From contig NZ_JACBFS010000001.1 of NCBI RefSeq assembly GCF_022138605.1, positions 248,001 to 312,000 of the forward strand: a DNA stretch of 64,000 nt, given 5' to 3'. Shown piece after piece: positions 9,691 to 18,512 of the stretch. This DNA comes from Xanthobacter sp. NM-25. Lineage in GTDB: Bacteria; Pseudomonadota; Alphaproteobacteria; Rhizobiales; Xanthobacteraceae. Every line of letters starts with the position of its first letter. The first letter of the stretch is position 1. The notes under the pieces were generated by a model, which was not told the DNA's origin, did no database searches, and was given only the letters and a program-made list of their open reading frames with translations. The position numbers and the translations under genes are program-made.

Positions 9691-9721
9691 AAAAAAAGGG
9701 CGCGCCCGCAGGACGCGCCCT
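9691..9721 (-). terminator. Terminator of the rpiA-DUF2059 unit
   Basis: A GGGCGCG (9698-9704) / CGCGCCC (9714-9720) stem followed on the minus strand by seven T (A7 at 9691-9697 on the plus strand). It lies about 40 bases beyond the DUF2059 stop and also just after the convergent GT2 gene. Confidence 0.85.
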
Positions 9722-9760
9722 CGTTCCGGTTGATCTGCGCGCCGGCCGAGCCGGCTGCGA

Positions 9761-10306
9761 TCACAGATCGAAGCCCTTCTTCTTCATCTCGGCGCGCACC
9801 CGCTCCACGGCCTCTGCATTCACCTGGGCACCCCAGCCCTGAATGCCCTGCACCGCCTGCTGGACGATGGCCGGCCGATCCGCCACCAGCTTCTTGCCGG
9901 TGGGGGTGCGATAGAAGGCCAACGCCTCCTTCAGCTCGCTTTCCGAGAAGCGCGCCGCATAGGCACTGGCGAGGATCTGCAGGATCTCCGGCTGGCGCTT
10001 CTCGAACTCCGGCCGCAGCGCGATGGCCACATCGCGCAGCTGCTTGGCGAGATCGGGATTGGTGGAGAGGAACGACAGCGCTGCCCCATCCACGATATTG
10101 GCGATCACGCCGTCGAAGGCCCGGGCCTCCCCATTGGCCATCACCAGATCCTTGGCGAGAGCCATCTGGGCCGCGCTTGGCGCCGCCGCCTGCTGCGCCC
10201 AGGCGGACGAGGCCCCGAATGAAGCACCCGCAAGGACCGACACCGAAACGGCCGCCGCCACGAACGCGCCGACGCCCCGATGGGCGAATCTGGAAATGCG
10301 CATCAT
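9761..10306 (-). CDS. DUF2059 domain-containing exported protein
   Basis: An exported protein of about 181 residues. The signal peptide ends near ASSAWAQ (about residue 38), and the C-terminal half has the DUF2059 pattern with FSESELKEALAFYRTPTGKKLV followed by an amphipathic tail. The molecular role of DUF2059 is unknown. Start: two ATG codons in tandem at 10306 and 10303, with GGAG just before; the second has the better spacing. An in-frame extension to 10573 would lie inside rpiA and is rejected. It starts 40 bases after rpiA on the same strand and is probably co-transcribed with it, an association found in related genomes. Confidence 0.85.
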   Translation of the reverse strand: MMRISRFAHRGVGAFVAAAVSVSVLAGASFGASSAWAQQAAAPSAAQMALAKDLVMANGEARAFDGVIANIVDGAALSFLSTNPDLAKQLRDVAIALRPEFEKRQPEILQILASAYAARFSESELKEALAFYRTPTGKKLVADRPAIVQQAVQGIQGWGAQVNAEAVERVRAEMKKKGFDL

Positions 10307-10346
10307 CTTCTCCGAAAAACCCGAGACTTCATCCACCGGGGCCGCC

Positions 10347-11054
10347 TCACGCGCCCTGGCGATCCAGCACGACCACCCCATCGGGGCCGGCCAGGATCGC
10401 CCTGGTTGCGAGACCAAGGAACAATCCGTGCTCCACCACGCCAGGCACTTCCGCGATGGCGCGCGCAAGCGCGGCGGGATCTGGAATGCGCCCAAGGTGA
10501 GCATCCAGCAGCAGGTGCCCTTGATCGGTGACGAAAGAATGGCCGTCGCGATCCTTGCGCGTGCGCAATTCACCGGTGCAGCCCACCGAGCGGATCGCCT
10601 CCTCGAGGCTGCGGCCGATGGAGGTGAGGCCGAAATCGACCACCTCGATGGGCAGCGGGAAGCGGCCCAGCATGTCGACCTTCTTGGAATAATCGGCGAT
10701 GACGATCATCTCCTTGGCCGCCCGCGCCACGATCTTCTCGCGCAGCAGCGCCCCGCCCCCGCCCTTCACCAGGGCGAGATCGGGCCCGATTTCGTCAGCG
10801 CCGTCCACACACAGATCCAGGGCGCCCACCTCGTCCAGGGTGCCGATCGGCACGCCGAGCTCCACCGCCTGGGCGAGGGTCTGCTCGGAGGTGGGCACAC
10901 CGATGACGTTGAGGCCGGCATAGACCTTCTGGGCCAGCAGCTCCACGAAATGGCGCGCCGTGGAACCGGTGCCGAGGCCGAGGCGCATCCCATCGGTGAC
11001 ATAGTCGAGGGCGCGGGCCGCAGCGCGGCGCTTGAAGTCTTCGGCTTGGACCAT
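10347..11054 (-). CDS. rpiA: Ribose-5-phosphate isomerase A
   Basis: Interconverts ribose 5-phosphate and ribulose 5-phosphate in the non-oxidative pentose phosphate pathway. The 235-residue protein has the RpiA hallmarks: LGLGTGSTARHFVELL (phosphate loop), PTSEQT, DLCVDGADEIGPDLALVKGGGGALLREKIVA with catalytic Asp, Glu and Lys, and the VVEHGLFLGLA C-terminal motif. Length is slightly above E. coli RpiA. It is the first gene of a short unit with the DUF2059 gene. It also feeds ribose 5-phosphate to PRPP synthase, encoded at 52.5 kb. Confidence 0.96.
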   Translation of the reverse strand: MVQAEDFKRRAAARALDYVTDGMRLGLGTGSTARHFVELLAQKVYAGLNVIGVPTSEQTLAQAVELGVPIGTLDEVGALDLCVDGADEIGPDLALVKGGGGALLREKIVARAAKEMIVIADYSKKVDMLGRFPLPIEVVDFGLTSIGRSLEEAIRSVGCTGELRTRKDRDGHSFVTDQGHLLLDAHLGRIPDPAALARAIAEVPGVVEHGLFLGLATRAILAGPDGVVVLDRQGA

Positions 11055-11209
11055 CGGGAGTTTCCGTTGTGGCGCTCAAGGATGGGAGGGGCGCGCACCC
11101 CGCGCCGGGTGCAACGCCTCTTGTGTCCTTCCGCGTCTAACCCCCTTCGCCGCCGCCGACAAGCGCCCTGACGCCACGTCGCCGGCAGCCGCGCCGCCCG
11201 ATCCGGCCC

Positions 11210-11686
11210 TCAGCGGGCCTGCGGCGTGCACAGGATGGTGGTCTGCAGCTTGCCATCCGGCCCCGGCAGATCGCGCACGTAGCAGATGCTCATCTCACCG
11301 CTCTTGGCATTGACGCGGAACACCCCGGTCTCGCCGCGATAGTTGGTGGACACCAGGCTGTAGCGGCCCGGTGCCTGCGGCCCGGCGCCCGGCCCCCGGG
11401 CAAAGCAGCGGGTGACGCCCACGGCGCTGCCCTCCGGCCGCTCGAACTGGCAGGCGGACATCTCTCCGGTCTTGCGATCCACCCCATAGACGCGGTTGGC
11501 GTCCGCCGAGGGCGGCGCCGCAAAATCATAAGCGCCGAACGCCTGCGCGCGGGCCGCCCCGGCCGCCGACACCAGGGCGAGCCCGGCCACCGCCGCCACC
11601 ATCACGGCGCGCGCCCCGCCCTTCCTTATCCCTCGAACGGCAATGACTGGCCCCGAGCCCGGCTTCACGTGCATCTGCATCTCCAT
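11210..11686 (-). CDS. Exported protein of unknown function
   Basis: I do not recognise this family. The product of about 158 residues has a signal peptide whose hydrophobic core AVMVAAVAGLALVSAAGAARAQ ends at about residue 48. The mature part has two similar segments: one with YGVDRKTGEMSACQF and one with FRVNAKSGEMSICYV. This internal duplication of about 55 residues suggests a repeated beta-hairpin or half-propeller module, each with one Cys near its end. Starts are clustered (ATG 11686, 11680, 11674) with GGAG between them. It is divergent from gph, whose start lies about 150 bases away, and it lies upstream of rpiA on the same strand with a gap of about 155 bases. Confidence 0.65.
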   Translation of the reverse strand: MEMQMHVKPGSGPVIAVRGIRKGGARAVMVAAVAGLALVSAAGAARAQAFGAYDFAAPPSADANRVYGVDRKTGEMSACQFERPEGSAVGVTRCFARGPGAGPQAPGRYSLVSTNYRGETGVFRVNAKSGEMSICYVRDLPGPDGKLQTTILCTPQAR

Positions 11687-11838
11687 CTCGCTTGTCGCAG
11701 CCTCCGTCCTGGCATGCCCTCTGGCCGCGCCTTGTGGCCGCAGGTGCGCCTGCGGAGGCGACGCTGGCGCTGAAAAACGGCAGGATTGAAGCGGGCCACC
11801 CGCGCCCCCATTCAACAGCACAGCCGAGGAACGTCCCG

Positions 11839-12585
11839 TTGTCCGCCCTATCGACCCCTGACCTATCGACCCCTGACCTGTCGAAGCCTGCCCTCACCGC
11901 CCGCGCACCGCGCCCGGTGATCGCCTTCGATCTCGACGGCACCCTCGTGGATACCGCGCCCGATCTGCTCAACACCCTCGATGTCATCCTGGCCGCGCGC
12001 GGCCTGCCGCCGGTGGACCGCGCCGAGGCCCGCAACATGATCGGCGGCGGCGCCCGCGTCCTCATTCAGCGTGCCCTCGCCCGCGATGCCGTTACCGTGT
12101 CCGACGCGGAGCTGGCCGACATGAACCGGCAGTTCCTCGCCCATTACAGCGCCCATATCGCCGACGAATCCCAACCCTTTCCCGGACTGCTGCCGGCCCT
12201 GGACCGGCTCGCGGAGGCAGGCGCGCAGCTCTGCGTATGCACCAACAAGCTGGAGCACCTCGCCCGTCAGCTCCTGGAGGCGCTCGACCTCACGAAACGG
12301 TTTGCGGTGATCACCGGCGCCGACACCTATGCCAAGGCCAAGCCCGATCCGCTGCCCCTGCTCTCCACCATCGCCGCCGCCGGCGGCGTACCCGCTCAGG
12401 CGGTGATGGTGGGGGACAGCATCACCGATGTGCGCACCGCCCGCGCCACCGGCGTGCCGGTGGTGGCGGTGTCGTTCGGCTATACGGACATTCCCCCGCC
12501 GGAACTCGGCGCGGACCAGCTCATTCACCATTTTACCGAGCTGGAGCAAGCCATTGAGGCCACTCTGCCAGCCTCAGCCACCTGA
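11839..12585 (+). CDS. gph: Phosphoglycolate phosphatase (HAD superfamily)
   Basis: Dephosphorylates 2-phosphoglycolate from the oxygenase reaction of RuBisCO or from DNA repair. HAD motif I is FDLDGTLVDTAPDLL, motif II CVCTNK, the motif III Lys is in YAKAKPDP, and motif IV is MVGDSITDVRTA. I choose TTG at 11839 because GAGGAA (11826-11831) lies 7 bases upstream; this gives 248 residues. A longer frame from 11692 would add 49 non-homologous residues overlapping the divergent gene's leader. The N-terminus carries a 15-bp tandem duplication encoding LSTPD repeats. It ends about 110 bases before a tRNA-Val gene. Confidence 0.9.
   Translation: MSALSTPDLSTPDLSKPALTARAPRPVIAFDLDGTLVDTAPDLLNTLDVILAARGLPPVDRAEARNMIGGGARVLIQRALARDAVTVSDAELADMNRQFLAHYSAHIADESQPFPGLLPALDRLAEAGAQLCVCTNKLEHLARQLLEALDLTKRFAVITGADTYAKAKPDPLPLLSTIAAAGGVPAQAVMVGDSITDVRTARATGVPVVAVSFGYTDIPPPELGADQLIHHFTELEQAIEATLPASAT
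11847..11891 (+). repeat. 15-bp tandem repeat at the gph N-terminus
   Basis: CCTATCGACCCCTGA occurs twice exactly (11847-11861, 11862-11876), followed by a degenerate third copy (11877-11891). In frame it encodes LSTPD-LSTPD-LSKPA just before the HAD domain. Confidence 0.88.
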
Positions 12586-12693
12586 CGGCGCGGTGCCAGC
12601 CTGTGGATGAATGGGGGGCTGGGGCGCATTCTCCACAGCCTCCCTTGACACAGCAATCGCCCCGCCCTACACAGCCGACCTCCGCGACGGAAT

Positions 12694-12768
12694 GGGCGAT
12701 TAGCTCAGCGGGAGAGCACTCCCTTCACACGGGAGGGGTCGCAGGTTCAATCCCTGCATCGCCCACCA
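12694..12768 (+). tRNA. tRNA-Val (anticodon CAC)
   Basis: A full cloverleaf can be drawn: acceptor stem GGGCGAT/ATCGCCC, D arm GCTC/GAGC, anticodon stem CTCCC/GGGAG around TTCACAC (anticodon CAC, reading GTG), T stem GCAGG/CCTGC, discriminator A and encoded CCA at 12766-12768. Confidence 0.97.
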
Positions 12769-12929
12769 TTCCGCGCCGAACCTCAGCCTCCCACAACAGA
12801 ATGCTTGCACCGAGCTCGCGGCAGATCACGCGCGTATTGCGCTTGTGTTGTCGCGCCCGACGTGCCCTGGCGGGGGCGCTCCCAGGCTGGAGCGCTCCGC
12901 GTTGCGTCCGGAAAGGGCCGACGTGCGCC

Positions 12930-14516
12930 TCAGGAGGCGGGCTGGCTGGCGTTCTGCGCGGCCCCATCAGGCGCCGTTGCGGTGGTCGCCGGGACACCTC
13001 CGTCCGTCAGGCGGCCTGCTTCCGCCTGCTCCGCCTCGCGCATCACCACCCGGTTGCGACCGCCGCCCTTGGCCTCGTAGAGCGCCTCGTCGGCCGCCCG
13101 CAGCAGGGGAGCGATGCGGTCGCCGGGCTTCACCTCGGCGCAGGTCGCCCCGATGCTCACGGTGGGGCTGGCATAGTGGCCACCACCCGCGTGGATGCGC
13201 AGGCCCTCCACATTGGTGCGAATCTGCTCAGCCAGGTACGCCGTGCCCTCCCTCCCGGTGGCCGGCAGCAGGACAACGAATTCCTCGCCCCCAAAGCGCG
13301 CCGCGAAATCTCCAGGCCGGCGGATGGATCTTTGAATCTGCTGGGCAATCTGGACCAGCACCTCGTCGCCGAAGGGGTGGCCCCAACTGTCGTTGATCCG
13401 CTTGAAGTGGTCCACGTCGATCACCAGCACGGCGAGCGGCTTTTTCTCCCGGGCCGCGCGCCGCAATTCCGTCTCCGCCGCCATCCCGAAGCCGCGCCGG
13501 TTGGGCAGGCCGGTGAGGCTGTCGTTCAGTGCCATCACCGACAATTGCTCTTCCATGTCATAACTCTCGAGCAAGGCTCGCTTGAGATTGACGACCACGC
13601 AGATCAACAGCGCACAGATCAGCACGGTCAAGGCGGAAAGAATGATGGCTTGTACAGACCAGGCCCTGAGCGCGTCATTGAGGGACACGCCAACCACGAG
13701 AATGAGAGGAAAGCTGCCGACTTTCTGACTGAAATAAGCTCGTTTCTCGCCATCTATGACAGAATAACTAATGAAGCTCTCTCCGGTATGGGCAAGGATC
13801 TTCCGGAATACAGGAGAATTGGCGAGATTGACGCCGGCGTAACCGTCACCATCGCCCCATGGGCTGCGGAACACGATGGTTCCGTCGGTGCGCACCAGCG
13901 TCACCACGCTGGCCGGCCCCAGATCCACCTTGCCAAACAGGGAGCGGAAGTAGGACAGGCGAATGGTGGCCATCACCAGGCCATCGAAGCGCCCGTCGGG
14001 CCCCGAGAGACGCCGGCTGATGGCAATGCTCGGGTCGCCTCCGCGCACGCGGCTGGCGAAGGGACGGCTGATGAAGCGGGGCACGTTTCCATCCCGCTGC
14101 GCCAGAAAATAATCCCGATCGGACAGATCCAATGGCCGCGCCTGCGCCGCGCCCGAATCGAACCGCACCTGCCCGTCGGGACCAATCACCAGCATGGAAC
14201 CGAGAAACTCGGCGCTGGCGGCCCGATCGAACAGCAGCATCTGGCGGGTGTGCGGCGGCAGCTCATCGAGCCCCGGCTCACGCAGCGCATCCTCCAGGCC
14301 GCTGAGGGAGAGTTCGACGATGGTGAGATTGCGCTCGATGCTCCCGGCGAAGGTCGCCAGGACATTCTCACCCGCGCGGGTGGCATCGCGCAGCGCATCG
14401 GTGCGCGAGCGCCAGAGCGCATAGGCTTGAACGGCGACGATCAGGAAGATGATGATCGCGGTGAGACCACCGATTGCCGGGCCCCGGGCCAACTGCCGCA
14501 GAAGTCCGATTGACAC
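12930..14516 (-). CDS. Membrane-bound diguanylate cyclase with periplasmic Cache-type sensor
   Basis: Makes cyclic di-GMP from two GTP. Order: a membrane helix at about residues 15-35; a periplasmic PDC/Cache sensor with DLSDRDYFLAQRDG; a second helix near residues 280-305 (SVQAIILSALTVLICALLICVVV); then a GGDEF domain with DSLTGLPNRRGF, DVDHFKRINDSWGH and the active-site loop GGEEF at about residue 408. RPGD five residues before GGEEF is a complete inhibitory I-site, so product feedback is expected. The last 50 residues are Ala/Thr-rich and disordered. It is followed on the same strand, after a promoter-sized gap, by nothing before the tRNA. The sensed ligand is unknown. Confidence 0.92.
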   Translation of the reverse strand: MSIGLLRQLARGPAIGGLTAIIIFLIVAVQAYALWRSRTDALRDATRAGENVLATFAGSIERNLTIVELSLSGLEDALREPGLDELPPHTRQMLLFDRAASAEFLGSMLVIGPDGQVRFDSGAAQARPLDLSDRDYFLAQRDGNVPRFISRPFASRVRGGDPSIAISRRLSGPDGRFDGLVMATIRLSYFRSLFGKVDLGPASVVTLVRTDGTIVFRSPWGDGDGYAGVNLANSPVFRKILAHTGESFISYSVIDGEKRAYFSQKVGSFPLILVVGVSLNDALRAWSVQAIILSALTVLICALLICVVVNLKRALLESYDMEEQLSVMALNDSLTGLPNRRGFGMAAETELRRAAREKKPLAVLVIDVDHFKRINDSWGHPFGDEVLVQIAQQIQRSIRRPGDFAARFGGEEFVVLLPATGREGTAYLAEQIRTNVEGLRIHAGGGHYASPTVSIGATCAEVKPGDRIAPLLRAADEALYEAKGGGRNRVVMREAEQAEAGRLTDGGVPATTATAPDGAAQNASQPAS

Positions 14517-14642
14517 TCACCGCCCCTCCCGCATCACATGCGCGCCCACGATAAAGACGAACATTGGTGCGCACCAATCACGCCGGCGTCAATGGAGAGG
14601 GCGCCCTGCGCGCCAAAATCCGCGGGAGCGACCGAGTGAACC

Positions 14643-15989
14643 TTAGGGAAACACCGCCAAGCGGAACCGCTCCCACAGCCGCGGCGAGACGCCACAGACC
14701 AGCAGCTTACCTCCGGTCCGGGCGCTGAGGAACAGGTCGCCCCGGGCAAAGGCTAAGCCCTCCTTCGCCCAATGGACCTGAAAACGGGTGGCGCCCTCCG
14801 CGCTCCCCTCCCCGCGCGGCGCCAGTTCGCGGCTCGCGGTCTGCTGCAGGTACACCCGTGTGGCACCGAGGGTGACGACGAAACGGGCACAATCCCCATC
14901 CAGCTCAAGCTGCACGGGATGCTGCAGGGCGCTCAGAGGGCCCGTCATGGTCTGGCAGGTGCCCCGATAGGCATCAAAGACCAACCAGGCCCCATCATGG
15001 GTGGTGATCGCCACCTTGCGCCCCTGCATCTCCGCGGCCTGGCTCATGGCCAACACATATCGTGTGGGGTTTTCCTCGGTTGCCGCGAGCGCGGCGATGC
15101 CCTGCGCGGCGCGTTCCACGTGTCCCGCCGCCGCATCGAGCCCCACCAGCGCCCAACACAGCTCGGGATTCCACTCCGCCACCCAAGGATGGAGCTGTGG
15201 CAAGCCGGCCAGGCGGCGCAGCAGGCCCGGCGTGCCGCGTTTTTCCACAAAGGCCACGAGCCGGCGGATGCGCACCGGGCTCCGCCGACGCACCATGCGG
15301 CCAAGCTGGCGCAAGCCGGCGAGATCACCTGACCGCAGCAGGCGCACCATGGCCTGCAGATTGTCGGTGCCGGCAAAGGCCTTGGACACGTGATGGCCGA
15401 GACTGGGCACGTTGATCACCTGCACCTGCGGCGCCAGCGCGGCGATCTTCTCTGTGTGGAAGCGATCGCGCCGATCGCCATGGTCCGAAAACAGCGCCAC
15501 CTGCCCCGCCACATCCGCACCCACGATGCCCATGCCGCGCATGGCCGGCAGAAAGTGACGCTGCCAGCCGGGATCATGCCCATCGCATTCGGCGCGGTCG
15601 ATGGACCATTGCGGACACAGCGCCAGCACCGCCGTCGCCTCCAGGCGGGCGGAGAATTTGATGGCGGCATAGGCCCCCATGGAGGTGCCGTAGGTGATGC
15701 GCTCCGCAAAGGGCGCCAGATAGGGCTCGGCCTGCGCGATGGCCGCACTGACGCTCTCGGGCGGATACCAGTTGCCACTCTTGGCCATGAAGCCGAGACA
15801 CGCCCAGCCGAGCTTGACCACCGGCCCCTTGGCGAAAAAAGCACGGCCATTGGCCAGCCCGATCAGATCGCCAAAGGTGATCAGCGCGAAATCCGAGGCA
15901 CCCGGGTGCCACACCGCCACCAGATGGTCGTCCTCATAGATGATGCGGCTTGGATCTGCGTCATCGCCGCGCGCCCTGGCCATCATCAT
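14643..15989 (-). CDS. Alpha/beta-hydrolase-like protein, function unknown
   Basis: A 448-residue protein I cannot assign to a named family. Its first half has an alpha/beta-hydrolase look: ITYGTSMGAYAAIKF is a GxSxG nucleophile elbow (Ser near residue 104), followed by VLALCPQWSIDR, LFSDHGDRRDRFH as possible acid, and INVPSLGHHVSKAF as candidate His. The second half (from about residue 240) is helical, then beta-rich, and unassigned. There is no signal peptide. It starts 57 bases after the GT61 gene on the same strand, so the two probably form an operon; a role in polysaccharide or glycan modification is only inferred from that neighbour. Confidence 0.7.
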   Translation of the reverse strand: MMMARARGDDADPSRIIYEDDHLVAVWHPGASDFALITFGDLIGLANGRAFFAKGPVVKLGWACLGFMAKSGNWYPPESVSAAIAQAEPYLAPFAERITYGTSMGAYAAIKFSARLEATAVLALCPQWSIDRAECDGHDPGWQRHFLPAMRGMGIVGADVAGQVALFSDHGDRRDRFHTEKIAALAPQVQVINVPSLGHHVSKAFAGTDNLQAMVRLLRSGDLAGLRQLGRMVRRRSPVRIRRLVAFVEKRGTPGLLRRLAGLPQLHPWVAEWNPELCWALVGLDAAAGHVERAAQGIAALAATEENPTRYVLAMSQAAEMQGRKVAITTHDGAWLVFDAYRGTCQTMTGPLSALQHPVQLELDGDCARFVVTLGATRVYLQQTASRELAPRGEGSAEGATRFQVHWAKEGLAFARGDLFLSARTGGKLLVCGVSPRLWERFRLAVFP

Positions 15990-16045
15990 GCCGCCTCACC
16001 ATCCCGCCTCAGCATCGCGCCTCAGCATCCCTTGCCCGCTGCGGC

Positions 16046-17389
16046 TCAGTTGAGCGCGCCCAGCGGGCGAATGAAATCGAGAAAGGCGTCCACATCCACC
16101 TCGCAATGTCCATCCTTGCGCGGATTGACCAGATAGGCGCCATAGGCCGCGCCATACATCTGTGCGGTACGCAGATAACTCGGGCGCATCCAGGTGGTGG
16201 GCATGATCTCCACCAGGCACTGCATCGGCGCTGCGAAGATGGCGTTGGCCAGCCCCTGACCGTGGGGTCCGACGATGCAGCGGGCCTGCCGAAAGAAGGC
16301 GATCTGCTCGGCATAGGTGAACTGCCCGGGGTCGATGGACACATAGCCGAACGTCGCCAGCCGGCTTTCGAGTTCGGCTTCGTTGACGATCTTGCGGCGC
16401 CGCGCGAGCGCGCGGGACACATAAATCCGCTCGGCGCCGGAACTGGGCAGATCCACGCAGCCGCTGAGGAACGCGGCGGTCCGGCGATAAAGATCGCTCG
16501 GCCGCTTGAGCCGGCTTCCGTCGGGCGAATACAACAGCCGCTCGAAGCTGTAGGTGGCACCGCCGAACGGCAGGATCTTGCCGCGGTCGAAACCCAGCAT
16601 CTCGAGAAACGCGATGATGCGCTCATCCAGATTGCTCATGAGCAGGTGCACCTGCGCGCGCGCATCCGCGTCGCACAGATCCAGGCTCAAAAGCAGGGAC
16701 GACAGCGGCTGGCGGATGAAATGGTCGAAATTCGACCACCCCTGCAGCACGATGGTGGTGCCGGCAATGTGCTGAACAGGCTCCGGGCCCTTCACCAGCA
16801 GATCGTCCACGAAAGCAGTGATGCGCGCCACGTCCTTGGAGGCCAGAACCGCGGTTTCACGCTCAAGATATTTGCGCCCGACCCGATAGAACGTGCTCTC
16901 TCCCAGCACATAGAGAATGGAGGGCGACACGAACACGCCACGGGCCTGGCGCGCCTCCAGCACGAAATCGCGCCCCGGGGCGTAACCTGACGGGTTCAGA
17001 TCCAGAAAATCGTTGTAGCTGCCCTCGTAGCGGCTGGCCTCCGAGGGCGTGCCCACCTTGCCGAAGCAGCCGACCGGCGCGACATCCGCCGCCCGCGCGG
17101 TATAATGAACCCTCAGCTTGGGATCGCGGGTCTCGATGATACAGGCGGCGGGCTCCACATCGGATCCCCAGCGGATCGGTCGCCACGTGGCGGCGCGCGT
17201 GCCCATGCTCAAACCCTGCTCAATGACCTGTCGTACGCCGGAAGCGCTCGTGCGAAGCAAACCTTCAGCCCCCTTCCGGTGGAACCGCTCTGACCGCGAG
17301 CCAAACACCGGCGAAAAGACGCGCCACGCCCAAGAAGAAGCAGGCATCCCGGGCGCCGGCCCCGGCTGCAGCGGCGAGCTAGCTATCAT
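16046..17389 (-). CDS. Glycosyltransferase family 61 protein
   Basis: A 447-residue protein of the GT61/DUF563 type, which transfers xylose, GlcNAc or related sugars in surface polysaccharides and glycoproteins. Evidence: a WSNFDHFIRQPLSSLLLSL segment, RIYVSRALARRRKIVNEAEL (family S/R..RR.I.NE motif), GYVSIDPGQFTYAEQIAFFRQARCIVGPHGQGLANAIFA (the hallmark V.. .HGA.L.N region, with GPHGQGL) and a C-terminal EIMP block. The exact start is uncertain: several in-frame ATG codons lie in the first 70 codons and none has a strong ribosome-binding site. It is the first gene of a two-gene unit with the hydrolase-like gene. Confidence 0.85.
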   Translation of the reverse strand: MIASSPLQPGPAPGMPASSWAWRVFSPVFGSRSERFHRKGAEGLLRTSASGVRQVIEQGLSMGTRAATWRPIRWGSDVEPAACIIETRDPKLRVHYTARAADVAPVGCFGKVGTPSEASRYEGSYNDFLDLNPSGYAPGRDFVLEARQARGVFVSPSILYVLGESTFYRVGRKYLERETAVLASKDVARITAFVDDLLVKGPEPVQHIAGTTIVLQGWSNFDHFIRQPLSSLLLSLDLCDADARAQVHLLMSNLDERIIAFLEMLGFDRGKILPFGGATYSFERLLYSPDGSRLKRPSDLYRRTAAFLSGCVDLPSSGAERIYVSRALARRRKIVNEAELESRLATFGYVSIDPGQFTYAEQIAFFRQARCIVGPHGQGLANAIFAAPMQCLVEIMPTTWMRPSYLRTAQMYGAAYGAYLVNPRKDGHCEVDVDAFLDFIRPLGALN

Positions 17390-17591
17390 CGGCTGATGGC
17401 TCAGTCAACCACCACCCCATGGTTGAAGCGTAATCGACGACATGCATTTACATAGATCAGACAGAATAACGACGCATATAAGCATCGAATACTGAAAAAA
17501 TTCAGCCTACGGGCATGAACGACCTGCAACATGCCCTCTTCCGATCCGCGCCGACCTCCTGTCCATCCGCACACAGGCACCTGCCGCCCAT

Positions 17592-18512
17592 TCAGCGTTG
17601 CAGGATCTTGTGATCCCGCCGCATGACATCGACGATGAAGTCGATCAGCGCCCGGATCCGCGGCACCGACTGCAGATCCTGGTGCACCACCAGCCACCAG
17701 TCGCGGGACAGATTGATGTCCTGCGGCAGAAGGCGGACGAGCAGCGGATCCCTCTCGCCCATGAAATGGGGCAGCATGACGAGGCCCGCACCCTCTTGGG
17801 CTGCCGCCTGCTGGGCAATCAGGCTGGTCGAGGCGAAACGGGTACGCGGCGCCTCGATCACATCCGGCAGCCAGCGGACGTGAGGAACGGCGATGAGTTC
17901 GTCCACATAGGTGATGAAGGTGTGGGCCGCGAGGTCCTCTATGGTCTGCGGTGTCCCGGCCTGCTCCAGATAAGAGCGCGCGCCATAAAGGCCGACACCG
18001 AACTGCCCCACCCGCCGCACCATTAGCCGACCGCGCTGCGGATTGATCATGTTGATCGAGATGTCGGCCTCTCGCTCCGACAGATTGAGGATGTGCTGAG
18101 CATTGACGAGCTGCACCGTCAGATTTGGATGCTGCCGCACGAACTCGCTGAGGCGGCCGGCCAGATAGCTGCTGCCGAAGCCCTCCATGGTGGACACCCG
18201 CACCACGCCACTCAGCTCCCGCGCGGCATCGGTGGCGTCGCGGGCGATGTCATCCCCGTGCTCTTCCATCCGCCGCGCGATGGCGAAGATGCGCTCGCCA
18301 TCCAATGTGAGCTGGAGCGTGCGGCCGTTGCGCACCAGGAGGCGCACCCCGATGGACGCTTCCAGCGCGGCGATGCGGCGGCGGATGGTGGTGGCGTCCA
18401 CCCTGAGCGCGCGCGCCGCCGGCGCGGTGCCCCGGCCGCGCGCCACCTCCAGAAAGGTCTGTAGATCGGTCCAGTCGAACCGCTTCAAGCCGGTCGCCAT
18501 GGCGCACTCCAC
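17592..18512 (-). CDS. LysR-family regulator, likely controller of the nitrile locus
   Basis: A DNA-binding transcription regulator of about 306 residues (302 if translation begins at ATG 18500). The N-terminal winged helix has DLQTFLEVARGRGTAPAARALRVDATTIRRRIAALEASIGVRLL. The substrate-binding domain follows from about residue 95 (SGVVRVSTMEGFGSSYLAGRL). It is transcribed away from the ABC importer/nitrile hydratase operon across a 339-base AT-rich gap, the usual arrangement for a LysR activator and its target. The inducer is presumably the nitrile, amide or acid; this is inference from position only. Confidence 0.9.
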   Translation of the reverse strand: MECAMATGLKRFDWTDLQTFLEVARGRGTAPAARALRVDATTIRRRIAALEASIGVRLLVRNGRTLQLTLDGERIFAIARRMEEHGDDIARDATDAARELSGVVRVSTMEGFGSSYLAGRLSEFVRQHPNLTVQLVNAQHILNLSEREADISINMINPQRGRLMVRRVGQFGVGLYGARSYLEQAGTPQTIEDLAAHTFITYVDELIAVPHVRWLPDVIEAPRTRFASTSLIAQQAAAQEGAGLVMLPHFMGERDPLLVRLLPQDINLSRDWWLVVHQDLQSVPRIRALIDFIVDVMRRDHKILQR

